Shown here one piece after another: positions 19,260 through 29,111 of a stretch of 64,000 nt of DNA. The stretch spans positions 2,480,001 to 2,544,000 of the forward strand of contig NZ_CP095071.1 of assembly GCF_022919575.1 (NCBI RefSeq). The letters are read 5' to 3'. The notes under the pieces are model-generated. The model saw nothing but the letters and a program-made list of their open reading frames with translations, did not search any database and was not told the DNA's origin. The translations under genes were made by a program, and so were the position numbers. Position 1 is the first letter of the stretch. Every line of letters starts with the position of its first letter. Source of the DNA: Gracilibacillus salinarum (GTDB lineage Bacteria > Bacillota > Bacilli > Bacillales > Amphibacillaceae).

Positions 19260-19973
19260 TTACGCTTTAAATTTGTATCCAATTCCGCGTACCGTTTCAA
19301 TATATATGATTTTACCGTGGTTATTCTCTAATTTTTTTCTTAAATTGCTGATATGAACCATCACAGTCCTGTAATCTCCAAAGTGATTCTCATCCCAAAT
19401 CAGTTCAAAAATCTTCTCAACACTAAAGACTTTCTCAGGGTTCTGTGCTAGCAAACATAGAATTTGAAACTCCTTCGCTGATAGGTGTAACGGTTTATCA
19501 TAAAGTTTGACTACTGCACTATCTAAATTAATTTGCAATCCCGGGAATTCTATTGTATCAGTATTCTGATTAGAATAACCTCTTTGTTTCCTTGGTAATC
19601 CTATGTCTCGGTACCTTCTCAAATGCGCTTTCACCTTTGCGATAAGAACAGATGGGCTTGTACTCTTTTCAATAAAATCATCACCGCCTACTCCAAGGCC
19701 AAGTATTTTGTCAACATCCTCATGCTTTGAACTAAAGAAAAGAATAGGCACATCTGTTATCTTTTGTAGTGCTTGACAAAGCTCATAGCCATCTAATTTA
19801 GGCATCATTACATCTAAAATGATTAAATCTGGTGTTTCCTTTTCCACTATCTGCAAGGCCTCAATACCATCTGCTGCAGTGAGGACTTGATAGCCATTTT
19901 CTTTCATGTACATTGAGATAATTATTTGAATATCGTGATCGTCATCTGCTATTAGGATTTTTTCCCCTGCCAT
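19260..19973 (-). CDS. OmpR-family response regulator
   Basis: A 237-residue regulator. The receiver domain has the acidic pocket DDD (10-12), phosphoacceptor D54 in LIILDVMMPKLDG and K103. The DNA-binding winged helix fills residues ~140-237 (HLSAKEFQILCLLAQNPEKV; YRTVMVHISNLRKKLE; TVRGIGYKF). GGAGAGGAGG precedes the ATG. It lies 25 bases after the GGDEF gene and upstream of the giant kinase on the same strand, so it is the likely partner of that kinase's histidine-kinase output. The pairing is inferred from position. Confidence 0.9.
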   Translation of the reverse strand: MAGEKILIADDDHDIQIIISMYMKENGYQVLTAADGIEALQIVEKETPDLIILDVMMPKLDGYELCQALQKITDVPILFFSSKHEDVDKILGLGVGGDDFIEKSTSPSVLIAKVKAHLRRYRDIGLPRKQRGYSNQNTDTIEFPGLQINLDSAVVKLYDKPLHLSAKEFQILCLLAQNPEKVFSVEKIFELIWDENHFGDYRTVMVHISNLRKKLENNHGKIIYIETVRGIGYKFKA

Positions 19974-19998
19974 CTCTTTTCCTCCTCTCCTCTATAAA

Positions 19999-21585
19999 TT
20001 AAATGAATACCTTTGCTACCGGAGCAAACGCTTGTACCTGATTTCGCCCTTGCCGCTTTGCATTGTATAGTGCCTGATCTGCTTGTTTCAGAAGCTCCTG
20101 TAAACTTTCCTGACCTTGAATATATGTTACTGCAACACCGATGCTTAGAGTAAGTGGAATGACATGCTTAGAAGTTATAAGTGGCGTTTGTTCCATATTT
20201 GCTCGAATTTTTTCTGCTGTCTTTTTTCCTTCAGACAATGATAATTCCATGAAGGCCAAAACAAATTCTTCCCCACCATAACGAGCAAACTGACTTCCTT
20301 CCCCTATTGACAATTTACATACGCTTGCCACATGTCGTAACGCCTGATCACCTACGTCATGTCCATATGTATCATTTACATTTTTGAAGTGATCCACATC
20401 TAATAATATAATTAAGTATGGGACTCCTTGATTTCTTGCCTCCTCTAATTCCTTCTCAGCTCTCTGAAAAAAAGCACGCCTATTCCAGATTTGTGTTAGA
20501 TCATCGTAATAAGCTTGATATTCCAATTTTAACTGTAGTTCCTTTATATCTGTTATATCAGTAAAGACAATTACTAGTGCTTTTTTATTTTTTTCATCTT
20601 TCAGAGGAGTAGTGCTCACCTGATAAATACTGTTAAAATCCATTTGTTTTAACGTGATTTCTTTGGTATCAGTCATACCTGTCAAATCTAATGGAAATCG
20701 TTCATTGAAGGTTCTAGACCAAATTTCAGTAAAATGATCACCGAACAAAGACTTGTCCAGCTCAGGAAGCATCTTTCTGAAAGCGGTATTATATTCCACT
20801 AAACGGTTAAGCGAATCTAACACTACTACACCATCATTAATACTATTAAAAATTGTATTTTTAGCAATCGGCAGAAGAGAAAATAGCCTGGAAGAATGAA
20901 TAGCCCATAAATAAAGAAAGGACGAAAGCCATAATACCATTGGCACCGGATCTACACCCGCTGGTGTTACACCGACCAAATAGAAAAAAGCAGTGAACAT
21001 AGGTACTAATTGACCTACCAGTAAGGCAATCAATTGCGGCATGTATTCCTTTGTTGTTTCCTTCCATTGCAATAGAAGCAGAGAAAAAGCAACAAACATA
21101 CAACCAAACGTATAAATACCATGCACAATATACCACGGACCTATTTCTTGATAAAAATATGGCAAACCTAATTGTGAATCGATTTCAAGCACTCGATAAT
21201 GAGCATGGTGAAAATCATTTGTAACAACCATTATAAGTGTAATAAAGGGAATAAGAAGGAAAGTAAAATAGGTTTTAGGATTCATATTCCTGTCCAGATA
21301 TTTCATAATAAACAATAAACCTATTGGCGGAGCAAATGCGATACCAATGTATTGAATGATCGTCCAGAATTTCATTTGTTCCAATGTCATGGATAGAAAG
21401 CCAAAAGCAGAGGCAAAACAATAAATTGTAATAATAACGGTATACACAATAAAAAAATATGCAATATTTGTATATAAATGACGCTTGCTAAATGCATAAA
21501 TGCTAAGACACAAATTTAGTACACCCGATAAACAGACCAAAGCAATAAATGCTGCTATTGAAGAAGTCACAATGTCATACCTCAT
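19999..21585 (-). CDS. Membrane diguanylate cyclase: 7TM-PAS-GGDEF
   Basis: 528 residues. Residues 1-230 hold seven hydrophobic helices of the histidine-kinase N-terminal 7TM type. A PAS domain follows (TIFNSINDGVVVLDSLNRLVEYN, ~245-345). The GGDEF domain has an intact active site, GGEEF (437-441). No RxxD inhibitory site is found five residues before it, so product inhibition is not expected. It should make c-di-GMP in response to a membrane or cytoplasmic ligand. ATG 21585 has no ribosome site; GAGG is better placed for GTG 21570 (VTSSIAAF). It is the first gene of the transcript that leads into the response regulator. Confidence 0.85.
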   Translation of the reverse strand: MRYDIVTSSIAAFIALVCLSGVLNLCLSIYAFSKRHLYTNIAYFFIVYTVIITIYCFASAFGFLSMTLEQMKFWTIIQYIGIAFAPPIGLLFIMKYLDRNMNPKTYFTFLLIPFITLIMVVTNDFHHAHYRVLEIDSQLGLPYFYQEIGPWYIVHGIYTFGCMFVAFSLLLLQWKETTKEYMPQLIALLVGQLVPMFTAFFYLVGVTPAGVDPVPMVLWLSSFLYLWAIHSSRLFSLLPIAKNTIFNSINDGVVVLDSLNRLVEYNTAFRKMLPELDKSLFGDHFTEIWSRTFNERFPLDLTGMTDTKEITLKQMDFNSIYQVSTTPLKDEKNKKALVIVFTDITDIKELQLKLEYQAYYDDLTQIWNRRAFFQRAEKELEEARNQGVPYLIILLDVDHFKNVNDTYGHDVGDQALRHVASVCKLSIGEGSQFARYGGEEFVLAFMELSLSEGKKTAEKIRANMEQTPLITSKHVIPLTLSIGVAVTYIQGQESLQELLKQADQALYNAKRQGRNQVQAFAPVAKVFI

Positions 21586-21794
21586 TTAGATAGTAGTTTC
21601 ATACTATAATATAGCATATTTGTTTAGGTGTGGTGGAATTTTTACCTCTTTTTTTCCGAATATTGTTTATTTTTTGAACTATTTGAAGCTGGACAGGGTA
21701 TAAAATACTGAAGATTAATGTTTGGATAAAAGTTTTTATAGAATGATTCATATTTTTATTCACCTATCCAGCAAGTTTTTAAATCTATTTTAAA

Positions 21795-22751
21795 TTAGTA
21801 ACCTGCAACCCATGGTGAAAGCATTAAATCAACATCACTTTCAGAAATGGTAGCTCCTATTGTAAATCCAGCTAAATTCTGTGCTCTAAAATTAACAGGT
21901 GGTGCATCGACAACTGTCCCCAGGCCTGTGGATCTCCCACCCACAGAAGAACCATTCACTTGATTAAAAACAGCAAAATAGTAAATTTGTTCTGGGTTAA
22001 GTGTGACAGGTGCTAGAAGCGGCAATGATAACACCCCTCCTGAAATCATATTAATTACAGCAGTTGCCCCGACAACTGTAGCTGTTGTGTTGCTTGTGGC
22101 TTCTAATACTGCCATTTGGAATGTTCCGGTTACATTTCCTTCCTGTGTTACATAGGTGGCTAAGTTGCTAATAGTTTCCCCGTTGCCCGAGAAAACTGCA
22201 GCCGCAGTTGCTTGGCTATTACCCCCACCTTCATTCCAATCAATTGTTGCATTAATGTCTCCTAATTCTACAGTTTGATACAATGGTGTTCCTGCACCAC
22301 TTGGACCGGTTGCACCAGTTGGGCCAGGTGCACCGGTTGGGCCAGGTGCACCGGTTGGGCCGGTTGGGCCAGTTGCACCAACACCACCTGGACCCGTGGG
22401 ACCGGTTGGACCAGGTGGGCCGGTTGGGCCGGTAACACCATTTTGTGCACTTGGTATTTGTAATATGTTTTCTAATTTATTCTCCAAGATGAATTCCTTT
22501 TTCGTCAAACCTTGAATCATATCTCTCACACTGCTGTTAACATTCAATATATCACTAATTGTAGCAGATGGAGATGTAACTCCTGGCAACGTACCAAGTA
22601 CATATTGTAATTTCTCACCCTCCGCATTCAATATATGACTGAGACCTAATTCTTCTAGTGCAATCGATGCTAAAAGTAAATTAACGGAATCGTCTCTGGT
22701 AAGCGTAATTTCAGGTGTAATATTAGGAATGTTCGATTGTGACATAAACAT
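21795..22751 (-). CDS. Collagen-like GXY-repeat surface protein
   Basis: 318 residues in three parts. The N-terminal ~105 residues ([41 protein letters not shown]) resemble the preface domain common to Bacillus collagen-like proteins. A collagen stretch of about 17 GXY triplets, mainly GPT, follows, with one imperfection (GPG GV GAT) that breaks the triplet phase once. The C-terminal ~160 residues form a beta-rich, threonine- and alanine-rich globular domain. No signal peptide or LPXTG anchor is seen, as with exosporium and spore-coat collagen-like proteins. AAGGAG serves ATG 22751 or, better spaced, ATG 22745. Spore location is inferred. Confidence 0.8.
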   Translation of the reverse strand: MFMSQSNIPNITPEITLTRDDSVNLLLASIALEELGLSHILNAEGEKLQYVLGTLPGVTSPSATISDILNVNSSVRDMIQGLTKKEFILENKLENILQIPSAQNGVTGPTGPPGPTGPTGPGGVGATGPTGPTGAPGPTGAPGPTGATGPSGAGTPLYQTVELGDINATIDWNEGGGNSQATAAAVFSGNGETISNLATYVTQEGNVTGTFQMAVLEATSNTTATVVGATAVINMISGGVLSLPLLAPVTLNPEQIYYFAVFNQVNGSSVGGRSTGLGTVVDAPPVNFRAQNLAGFTIGATISESDVDLMLSPWVAGY

Positions 22752-22902
22752 TCACTCCTTTCCATTTTATTTCTTTTTATCATATGTTTGCTGTTTTTTT
22801 CTGAATGGGATATATATCATGTAGAAACGCACAATTCAAAAAATAGACTTTCAATTCCTGAAGATAAAAGAAATATTCGGTTTTAGGAATAGGTTACACA
22901 TT

Positions 22903-22939
22903 AAAAATGACAGCAACTACTTTATTGAGTTGCTGTCAT
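22903..22939 (-). terminator. Terminator of the dgcK-like gene
   Basis: Stem ATGACAGCAAC/GTTGCTGTCAT, 11 bp, followed on the minus strand by TTTTT. Confidence 0.85.
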
Positions 22940-22952
22940 CATAGTATTACAT

Positions 22953-24020
22953 CTAATAGCAAACGCGATTTCTGCCAAGCCGCTTTGCTTCATATAAGCG
23001 TTGATCAGCTATATCCACAATCGCTTCATTAATGGGATATGTAGCTACACCAATGGAAACTGTGATCTGGATGATTTCTGTTGGGGAAATTTCAAACAGA
23101 TGGCTTTCTACAGATTTTCGTATACGTTCCGCAATATCAACAGCCTGGTGATTAGGGCAATCGGGTAATATCACTGAAAATTCTTCTCCACCATTTCTTG
23201 ACACAACATCAAACGACCTTGTTGTGTTTGTTAATACATTTCCTAGTTCAATTAATACCTTGTCCCCCGCAGGATGGCCATAAGTATCATTCACTGATTT
23301 AAAATAATCAATGTCAATAATCAGCAATGATAATCTCTCGTTTTTTTGCTTAGCATTTGTTAACAAGGTACTCCACACTTGATTAAACTTCCGAACATTA
23401 TTCAATCCAGTCAAAAAATCAATTGCTGCTTCTTCTTCATATCTTTTGAGTAGTTCGTTCGATTTTCTCTGATAATCAATAAACCAGACACTTACAAATC
23501 CTCCAATGAAGGAAACACACCAGAAATTGATAAGCAACAAATGTATTCTTTGAAAATCTCCAATAATAAATACACTTATTGTTGAAAATATAAGATTATA
23601 AGTTAAAATCATATATAAACTCTTGCTATAAAGACCCGTTCCTTCTCTCGTTACATTTTTAATAACAACAAAAGCCAGGAAAGCAAGTATCATAATAACG
23701 ATGCTTGCTATTGACGATTCATTAATACCATAACTTAATCTTCCAATTATAATAATTACAGCACACACCAGAGCAGGATATGTACCTATGAAAAGCAAAA
23801 TCAGCATCACAGGTAAATACCGTAAATCAACTTTCGTTACATCGGCTACTTGAATAGAAAAATACATCAATACAATGCCTAATACCCCACCGGCAATCCC
23901 ATCATAAACCAATGATACAGTTGGCTTTTTCAACTTTATATTAAACTTTGACCTTAATTGAACATAAACAAAAATCAACGTAAACAAGACACACAAATTC
24001 ACAAAAAGCTTTTCAAACAA
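22953..24020 (-). CDS. dgcK: Membrane diguanylate cyclase (DgcK/YhcK-like)
   Basis: About 355 residues. The N-terminal ~190 residues carry five to six hydrophobic helices of the 5TM-LYT type (DGIAGGVLGIVLMYFSIQV, DLRYLPVMLILLFIGTYPAL). The C-terminal GGDEF domain has active GGEEF preceded by RSFD at the correct distance for the RxxD inhibitory site. Size and layout match B. subtilis DgcK. The start is most likely TTG 24020, eight bases after AGGAG; an in-frame GTG three codons earlier lies too close to that site. Own terminator downstream; not in the same transcript as the collagen-like gene. Confidence 0.8.
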   Translation of the reverse strand: MFEKLFVNLCVLFTLIFVYVQLRSKFNIKLKKPTVSLVYDGIAGGVLGIVLMYFSIQVADVTKVDLRYLPVMLILLFIGTYPALVCAVIIIIGRLSYGINESSIASIVIMILAFLAFVVIKNVTREGTGLYSKSLYMILTYNLIFSTISVFIIGDFQRIHLLLINFWCVSFIGGFVSVWFIDYQRKSNELLKRYEEEAAIDFLTGLNNVRKFNQVWSTLLTNAKQKNERLSLLIIDIDYFKSVNDTYGHPAGDKVLIELGNVLTNTTRSFDVVSRNGGEEFSVILPDCPNHQAVDIAERIRKSVESHLFEISPTEIIQITVSIGVATYPINEAIVDIADQRLYEAKRLGRNRVCY

Positions 24021-24474
24021 TCTACACACTCCTGAATTTCAACTAGCATTTTTTCTTTTAAGTAAAATATAGCACAAAATATATAATATGACATAAATGC
24101 AACATCGGTAAAGCTGACTACTACTATTATATTTAGTTTTTATATGTAAGAGAAGCGTAGATGTATTTTATTTTTGTAAAATCACAGTTACAAACAGGCT
24201 TTAGTTCAAACATTTCACACCCGCGAAAAAGTTCTCCTGCTTGATGTTGTGGCTTCTTCAAGCGTTTGGTCTTTGCTCGAACTTCATTCAGCCTGAAGTT
24301 ATAATATAAATTTATTATATAAAATAAAATCAAGTATATCACTAATTGGTACTAATCAAGAGCCGTTTTGTCTGAGCCTGCGTCTGCGATTATCGCTCCG
24401 AAGCGAGCTTCCTCTGCTGTGCTCAGCACATGAGCTCCCTTATATCTATATAAATCTTGTTCACAACAGACATT
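24021..24474. other. Intergenic stretch without a supported gene
   Basis: No convincing gene. 24360-24445 contains GC-richer, partly self-complementary DNA (TCGCTccgAAGCGA; TGTGCTcAGCACA) unlike its AT-rich surroundings. It may be an eroded relative of the dispersed palindromic repeats elsewhere in the window. Confidence 0.4.
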
Positions 24475-24508
24475 AAAAGAGTTCCGACCACCTCTCTGAT
24501 CGGAACTC
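24475..24508 (-). terminator. Terminator of the amino-acid ABC operon
   Basis: Stem GAGTTCCGATCA/TGGTCGGAACTC (one G-T pair) followed on the minus strand by TTTT. Confidence 0.85.
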
Positions 24509-24516
24509 AACTATTT

Positions 24517-25245
24517 TTATAATACTTTTGATAAAAAGGCTTGCGTACGTTCATTTTTCGGGTATTGGAAAAGTTGCTCTGGTGTCCCCTCTTCAACAAT
24601 GAATCCTTCATCCATGAAAATAACTCGGTCTGCCACTTCTTTTGCAAATCCCATTTCGTGTGTCACGATGGTCATAGTCATGCCTTCTTCAGCCAGATCC
24701 TTCATTACTTGAAGTACCTCGCCTACCATTTCCGGGTCAAGTGCGGAGGTTGGTTCGTCAAACAACATGATATTTGGTTCCATCGCAAGTGCTCTTGCAA
24801 TCGCGACACGTTGTTTTTGACCACCAGATAACTTATCAGGATAGACATCTGCTTTTTCAGCTAGCCCTACCTTGTCTAATAATTGCATTCCTAATTCACG
24901 AGTCTCTGATTCCGACTTGCTTTTAAGACGCTTCGGCCCCAATGTAATGTTCTCCATTACTGTCTTATGAGGAAAAAGGTTGAACTGCTGGAACACCATA
25001 CCTAATTTCTGTCTTAATTGATTAATGTTTGTTTTACTATCGGTAAGATTATTACCTTCAATAAAGACATTACCTGCAGTTGGTTCTTCTAACAAATTCA
25101 GACAGCGTAACAGTGTACTTTTTCCGGAACCAGAAGGGCCGATGACACATACTACTTCTTGCGGATCAACCTTTATATTAATATCTTTCAATACTTCCAG
25201 ATCACCGAATGATTTCTTTAAATTTTCTACTTGTATCATACTCAT
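24517..25245 (-). CDS. Polar amino-acid ABC transporter, ATP-binding subunit
   Basis: A 242-residue ATPase of the GlnQ/HisP type: Walker [11 protein letters not shown]-loop FQQFNLFPH, signature LSGGQKQR, Walker [14 protein letters not shown] and switch histidine in VTHEMG. It powers the permease encoded just upstream, whose stop overlaps this start by four bases. The exact amino acid cannot be read from the sequence. Confidence 0.9.
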   Translation of the reverse strand: MSMIQVENLKKSFGDLEVLKDINIKVDPQEVVCVIGPSGSGKSTLLRCLNLLEEPTAGNVFIEGNNLTDSKTNINQLRQKLGMVFQQFNLFPHKTVMENITLGPKRLKSKSESETRELGMQLLDKVGLAEKADVYPDKLSGGQKQRVAIARALAMEPNIMLFDEPTSALDPEMVGEVLQVMKDLAEEGMTMTIVTHEMGFAKEVADRVIFMDEGFIVEEGTPEQLFQYPKNERTQAFLSKVL

Positions 25246-25895
25246 GATACATTCAATCTCCTTTCAAGCAAGCGTGATAAGATACTTAATGAATAAATAA
25301 TAATGAAATACAGAATTCCTACTACTGTTAAAATTTCAAACGCACGGAAATTAACTGCATAGATGGATTGACCTGATAAGGTTAATTCAGCTAACCCAAT
25401 AGCAGAAAGGAGAGAGGTATCTTTAATACTTACAATAAATTGGTTCACAAATGCGGGAATCATGCGACGAAATGCTTGAGGTAAAATAATTAATCGCATG
25501 GTCTGGCTATAAGAAAAACCAATCGTTCTCCCGGCTTCCATTTGTCCTTTATCGATGGAGTTAATACCAGCACGAAAGATTTCCACTAAATAAGCTGCTG
25601 CATTAATCGTAATCGCGATCACACCTGCTGCAAATGCAGTTAAACTAATATTGAGAACGCTGGGTAAACCAAAATAAATAAATAGTATTTGTACTAGTAA
25701 CGGCGTCCCCCGAATAATATCGACAAAGGCCGTGGAGATAAAACGTAATACTTTACTCTTTGTAATACTGAATATTCCTAGCATTACCCCAATAAACATT
25801 GCTAAAATCAAGGAAATAACCGTAATTTCTACCGTTAGTCCCATTCCTTTTAATAGCGTGGGTAACGCGTCTATAATCACATTGATGGTTTCCAT
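25242..25895 (-). CDS. Polar amino-acid ABC transporter, permease
   Basis: 217 residues with five hydrophobic helices and the HisMQ-type coupling motif [25 protein letters not shown]. It probably works as a homodimer, as there is only one permease gene. It lies 63 bases after the binding-protein gene in the same operon. Confidence 0.9.
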   Translation of the reverse strand: METINVIIDALPTLLKGMGLTVEITVISLILAMFIGVMLGIFSITKSKVLRFISTAFVDIIRGTPLLVQILFIYFGLPSVLNISLTAFAAGVIAITINAAAYLVEIFRAGINSIDKGQMEAGRTIGFSYSQTMRLIILPQAFRRMIPAFVNQFIVSIKDTSLLSAIGLAELTLSGQSIYAVNFRAFEILTVVGILYFIIIYSLSILSRLLERRLNVS

Positions 25896-25958
25896 ATATA
25901 CTTACCTGCCTTCTTTTAGAAAGGGTGTGACGAGATAGCCACACCCTTTCCACTTTAT

Positions 25959-26762
25959 TTATTCTGCAAAATATTTATTATAAATTTCATCGAATTCGCC
26001 ACTGTCTTTAAGCTCTTGTAAACCAGTGTTTAGTTTCTCCACTAAGCCTTCGCTTCCTTTAGAAATGGCAATACCGTAATCTTCACTTGGATACTTATCT
26101 CCTACGATGTGAAGAGCAGAATCCTCTCCGTCTTGTTTAATCTTGTATGCTACACTCGGATAATCATTAATTAATGCGTCGGCATTACCGTTCTCCAATT
26201 CCATATACATCGTTGCGTCATCTTGTAATTTAGTTACTTCACCATTATATTTTTCAGCTAATTCATTAGCTAATTTCAAGCTGGATGTCCCTTGTTTAGC
26301 TACAATCGTAGCTCCTTCTAAGTCCTCTTCACTTTGAACAGAACCATCTTTCGTTGTTACTAAAGATAAACCTGATTCAAAATATGGATCAGAGAAATTA
26401 ACGACTTCTAAACGGTCTTCTCGAATACCAATTGCAGATACAGCGGCATCTACTTGATTCGCCTGAAGTGCTGGGATAATTCCGTCAAACTTCATAATTT
26501 TCCAGTTTACTTTTAAATTGGCCTTCTCCGCAATAGCTTCCACTAACTCCACATCAAAACCAGTTAGCTCTTCATTTTCTTTATACTCAAAAGGTGGATA
26601 ATCCTGTACAGCCGCCACAGTAATTTCTTCTGCGCTGTCACCTTCCGCATTCCCACTATCTTCTTCACCTGTTCCACAAGCTGATAGAGCGATTGCAATA
26701 ATACTTACTACTATGAACATTAATACTCGACGCCGTAACGTCTGCTGTTTATTTTCACTCAT
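25959..26762 (-). CDS. Polar amino-acid-binding lipoprotein
   Basis: A 267-residue class-3 solute-binding lipoprotein. The signal peptide ends LSAC (Cys29), then an acidic serine/glycine linker. The binding fold shows PPFEYKENEELTGFDVELVEAIAEKA, DAAVSAIGIREDRLEVVNFSDPY and YGIAISKGSEGL. The RxxxxxFS core and FDxE text contact the alpha-amino acid in this family. It is the first gene of the three-gene importer. A promoter (TTGGGT-17-TAAAAT) can be placed about 50 bases upstream; the rest of 26763-27017 holds nothing recognisable. Confidence 0.9.
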   Translation of the reverse strand: MSENKQQTLRRRVLMFIVVSIIAIALSACGTGEEDSGNAEGDSAEEITVAAVQDYPPFEYKENEELTGFDVELVEAIAEKANLKVNWKIMKFDGIIPALQANQVDAAVSAIGIREDRLEVVNFSDPYFESGLSLVTTKDGSVQSEEDLEGATIVAKQGTSSLKLANELAEKYNGEVTKLQDDATMYMELENGNADALINDYPSVAYKIKQDGEDSALHIVGDKYPSEDYGIAISKGSEGLVEKLNTGLQELKDSGEFDEIYNKYFAE

Positions 26763-27017
26763 TACGTAAAATCCCCCTGTTCATTTTTTAAACGACACTA
26801 TTAATTTTATCGAACATACAAAAAGAACCCAAATGAGATAAGCAACCTTATGTAAGCATATACTAATATTCTTCAATCTCTCCTCAGCTAATCTTACATA
26901 TCTATAGAAATACTAGCTAAGATTTGCGTATTCTAACAAATACTCGAGATATGCGTGAATTGGATAAATACTACAAGGTGTATATAGGAAATTCCGTATA
27001 ACTATTTGCCCACTCTT

Positions 27018-28397
27018 TTATTTATTTTGCAAAAACAGTTTGTAGCATAACCAGATTACGGCAAGCAAAGCTAAGCTGATCATTAATCCACTTCTTTCAT
27101 TAGCATGAAGAACTGCCCCTGAAATAGTTAGGAGAATGAACACAATACCTATCCACGAAGTATATGGATAGCCTTTTGATTTATATGTATTTTTTTGGTC
27201 CTGATAGGTTGGGTGCAGCTTAATATGAGAGCCGAGGATGAGTAACCAATTAAGAATGAGCATGACACCCGCTGATGTGGTGACAAACTCATATATGGAA
27301 TCCGGCAAAATGAAGGAGCACCCAATCGATACCGACAATCCAATAGCAGTTAACAGCAGAGCCTTCAAAGCAACTCCTCGATTATTTTTGACCTGAAGCT
27401 GCTTCGGTGCATCGCCATCTTCTGATAATGATACCAGCACACGACTAATCGAGAATAACGTACCAACCATTGTCGAAAAAGCAGCACTTATGATAATGAT
27501 ATTAAATGTCGAATCTAAATACGGAATATGGAAAGCCGATAACGCTGTAACAAAAGGGCTCTCCGATTCATCAATTTGCTTCCAGTTCACTAAATACATG
27601 ACAAAAAACAACGATAATGTAAATAATGTAACTAGAGCAATAATCAGACCCCTACCTGCCTTAGGTATATCTCGTTTATGTTTCAATTCGGAGGATGTGA
27701 CACCCATCACCGCAATCCCACCAAATGAAAAGAAGATAAAAATCAATGCAGACCACAGCCCTTTTAGACCATGAGGGAAAAATGTCCCCACCACAGCGCT
27801 TGACTTTGAAACCTCATCATACGGACTAATAATACCTAGTAAAAACATCAAACCAAATCCAATAAAAATAACTAACGTAGCAATTTTCACAACAGCAAAT
27901 AATGATTCAATCTGTCCAAAGTTTTTCACCCCTAAAAGGTTAATGCCGAAGCCTAAAGAAGCATAGATAACAGAGAAAACCCAGAGTGGAATATTTGGCA
28001 GCCAAAATTGGGTGAAGGTGGACAAGGCAACAATCTCACTCGACATAATCAGAATACCCGATAACCAATACATCCAACCTGACATAAATCCAACCGAATG
28101 ACCAAAAGCTTTCTTTGCATATGTACGAAACGATCCCTCCTGAGGATCATTCACTGTCATCTCTGCTAATGCACTGAACACAATATATGTCGTCATACCA
28201 GCGAGAAGATAGCCGATTAAAATAGATGGACCTGCTGTTTTAATAGAAAGACTTGTGCCAAGAAAAAAACCTGCACCAACAATTGATCCAATCCCGATCA
28301 AAGAAAGCTGCCACCAACGGAGATGTCCTTCTCCTTTTTTTATTTGTTTGTTCTGCTTATGCTTAACAACTTGCTTGATAACATGATGATTCCTCAT
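27018..28397 (-). CDS. APC-family amino-acid permease
   Basis: 459 residues with 12 predicted helices. GSIVGAGFFLGTSLSIKTAGPS in helix 1 and FSALAEMTVNDPQEGSFRTYAKKAFG are the APC substrate-binding loop and conserved acidic motif of the AAT/YdgF group. It should be a proton-coupled amino-acid uptake protein in the cell membrane; the substrate is unknown. ATG 28397 lies ten bases after AGGAG, while an ATG three codons upstream almost touches that site. It is transcribed alone. Confidence 0.85.
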   Translation of the reverse strand: MRNHHVIKQVVKHKQNKQIKKGEGHLRWWQLSLIGIGSIVGAGFFLGTSLSIKTAGPSILIGYLLAGMTTYIVFSALAEMTVNDPQEGSFRTYAKKAFGHSVGFMSGWMYWLSGILIMSSEIVALSTFTQFWLPNIPLWVFSVIYASLGFGINLLGVKNFGQIESLFAVVKIATLVIFIGFGLMFLLGIISPYDEVSKSSAVVGTFFPHGLKGLWSALIFIFFSFGGIAVMGVTSSELKHKRDIPKAGRGLIIALVTLFTLSLFFVMYLVNWKQIDESESPFVTALSAFHIPYLDSTFNIIIISAAFSTMVGTLFSISRVLVSLSEDGDAPKQLQVKNNRGVALKALLLTAIGLSVSIGCSFILPDSIYEFVTTSAGVMLILNWLLILGSHIKLHPTYQDQKNTYKSKGYPYTSWIGIVFILLTISGAVLHANERSGLMISLALLAVIWLCYKLFLQNK

Positions 28398-28654
28398 TAA
28401 AACCATTCTCCTTTTTCGTGATCAGATCCCTCCTATGATTATTTCCAACCTCAGCTTATTCATTCAGCAGCGTCTATAACCGGTTTCTTCTATATAATAA
28501 AGTGTGATTTTATAGTTATGATGGCCGGAACGTTATCATATCATTAAAAACATGTCAAAATGATTTCTAAACTGAGGGAGTTAACATAATCAATAGTATA
28601 AAAACCCATCAATCATGTTTAGCATGTTTTCTTCTATGACTGTATTTAGTGCGT

Positions 28655-28935
28655 AGCAAAGCTCCGGAATTAGGCTCCGCGTCCTGTGTGCACGGATTCA
28701 ACTAGATACTACAGATGAGGAGTCTTCGCCTTCCTACACTTAAAGGAAGTTTTACAACATTAGCCACAGTTAATAGCAGAGGTTCTAGTATTGTTATGCA
28801 GAATTCGAATGGAGTTCAGTTCAATATGGTAGCTCATGTATAAGTTATAGAGCCTAAACAATAGCGTAGGCCAATCACGGAGACTCCCACTGAAAGCGAA
28901 GTGGTTGGCCGGAGCGATATCCTAACACACGAATC
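28655..28935 (-). repeat. Decayed, inverted copy of the dispersed palindromic element
   Basis: CAAAGCTCCGGAATTAGGCT and CTCCGCGTCCTGTG (28660-28700) match the reverse complement of the right module of the two full copies at 41.7 and 50.6 kb. GCGTAGGCCAATCAC and GTGGTTGGCCGGAGCGATAT (28875-28922) match the reverse complement of the left module. Both internal hairpins are deleted and no terminal inverted repeat is left. The rest of 28398-29056 shows no gene. Confidence 0.65.
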
Positions 28936-29056
28936 ACTTCAAAATAAATACTACGAAGCTAGACATAATCCGGAATATCGGAAGCCAATTTTATTTTTGA
29001 AATCTTAATTTACTACTGTCACATCTTTAATAAATTGATTATATATTCTGATCCTA

Positions 29057-29100
29057 TAAAAAAACCGCTGTTCCTGACTAGATAGCCAGAACAGCAGTTT
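29057..29100 (-). terminator. Terminator of the swrC-like gene
   Basis: Long stem AAACTGCTGTTCTGGC against GTCAGGAACAGCGGTTT (with mismatches), followed on the minus strand by a T7 run. Confidence 0.85.
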
Positions 29101-29111
29101 GCTTGTATCAT

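Noticed and set aside
22268..22463. Repeat-rich frames on both strands over the collagen segment
   Set aside because: They are out-of-frame readings of the GXY-encoding tandem repeat.
22752..22800. SigK-like -10 (CATATGATA) for the collagen-like gene
   Set aside because: The -10 fits CATANNNTA but no matching -35 was found; too weak to list.
24133..24342. Minus-strand frame of 69 codons between dgcK and the ABC operon
   Set aside because: No ribosome site, odd composition, no recognisable domain.
26763..27017. T-box or other leader element before the amino-acid ABC operon
   Set aside because: No TGGNACCGCG-like box, specifier stem or terminator in the leader.
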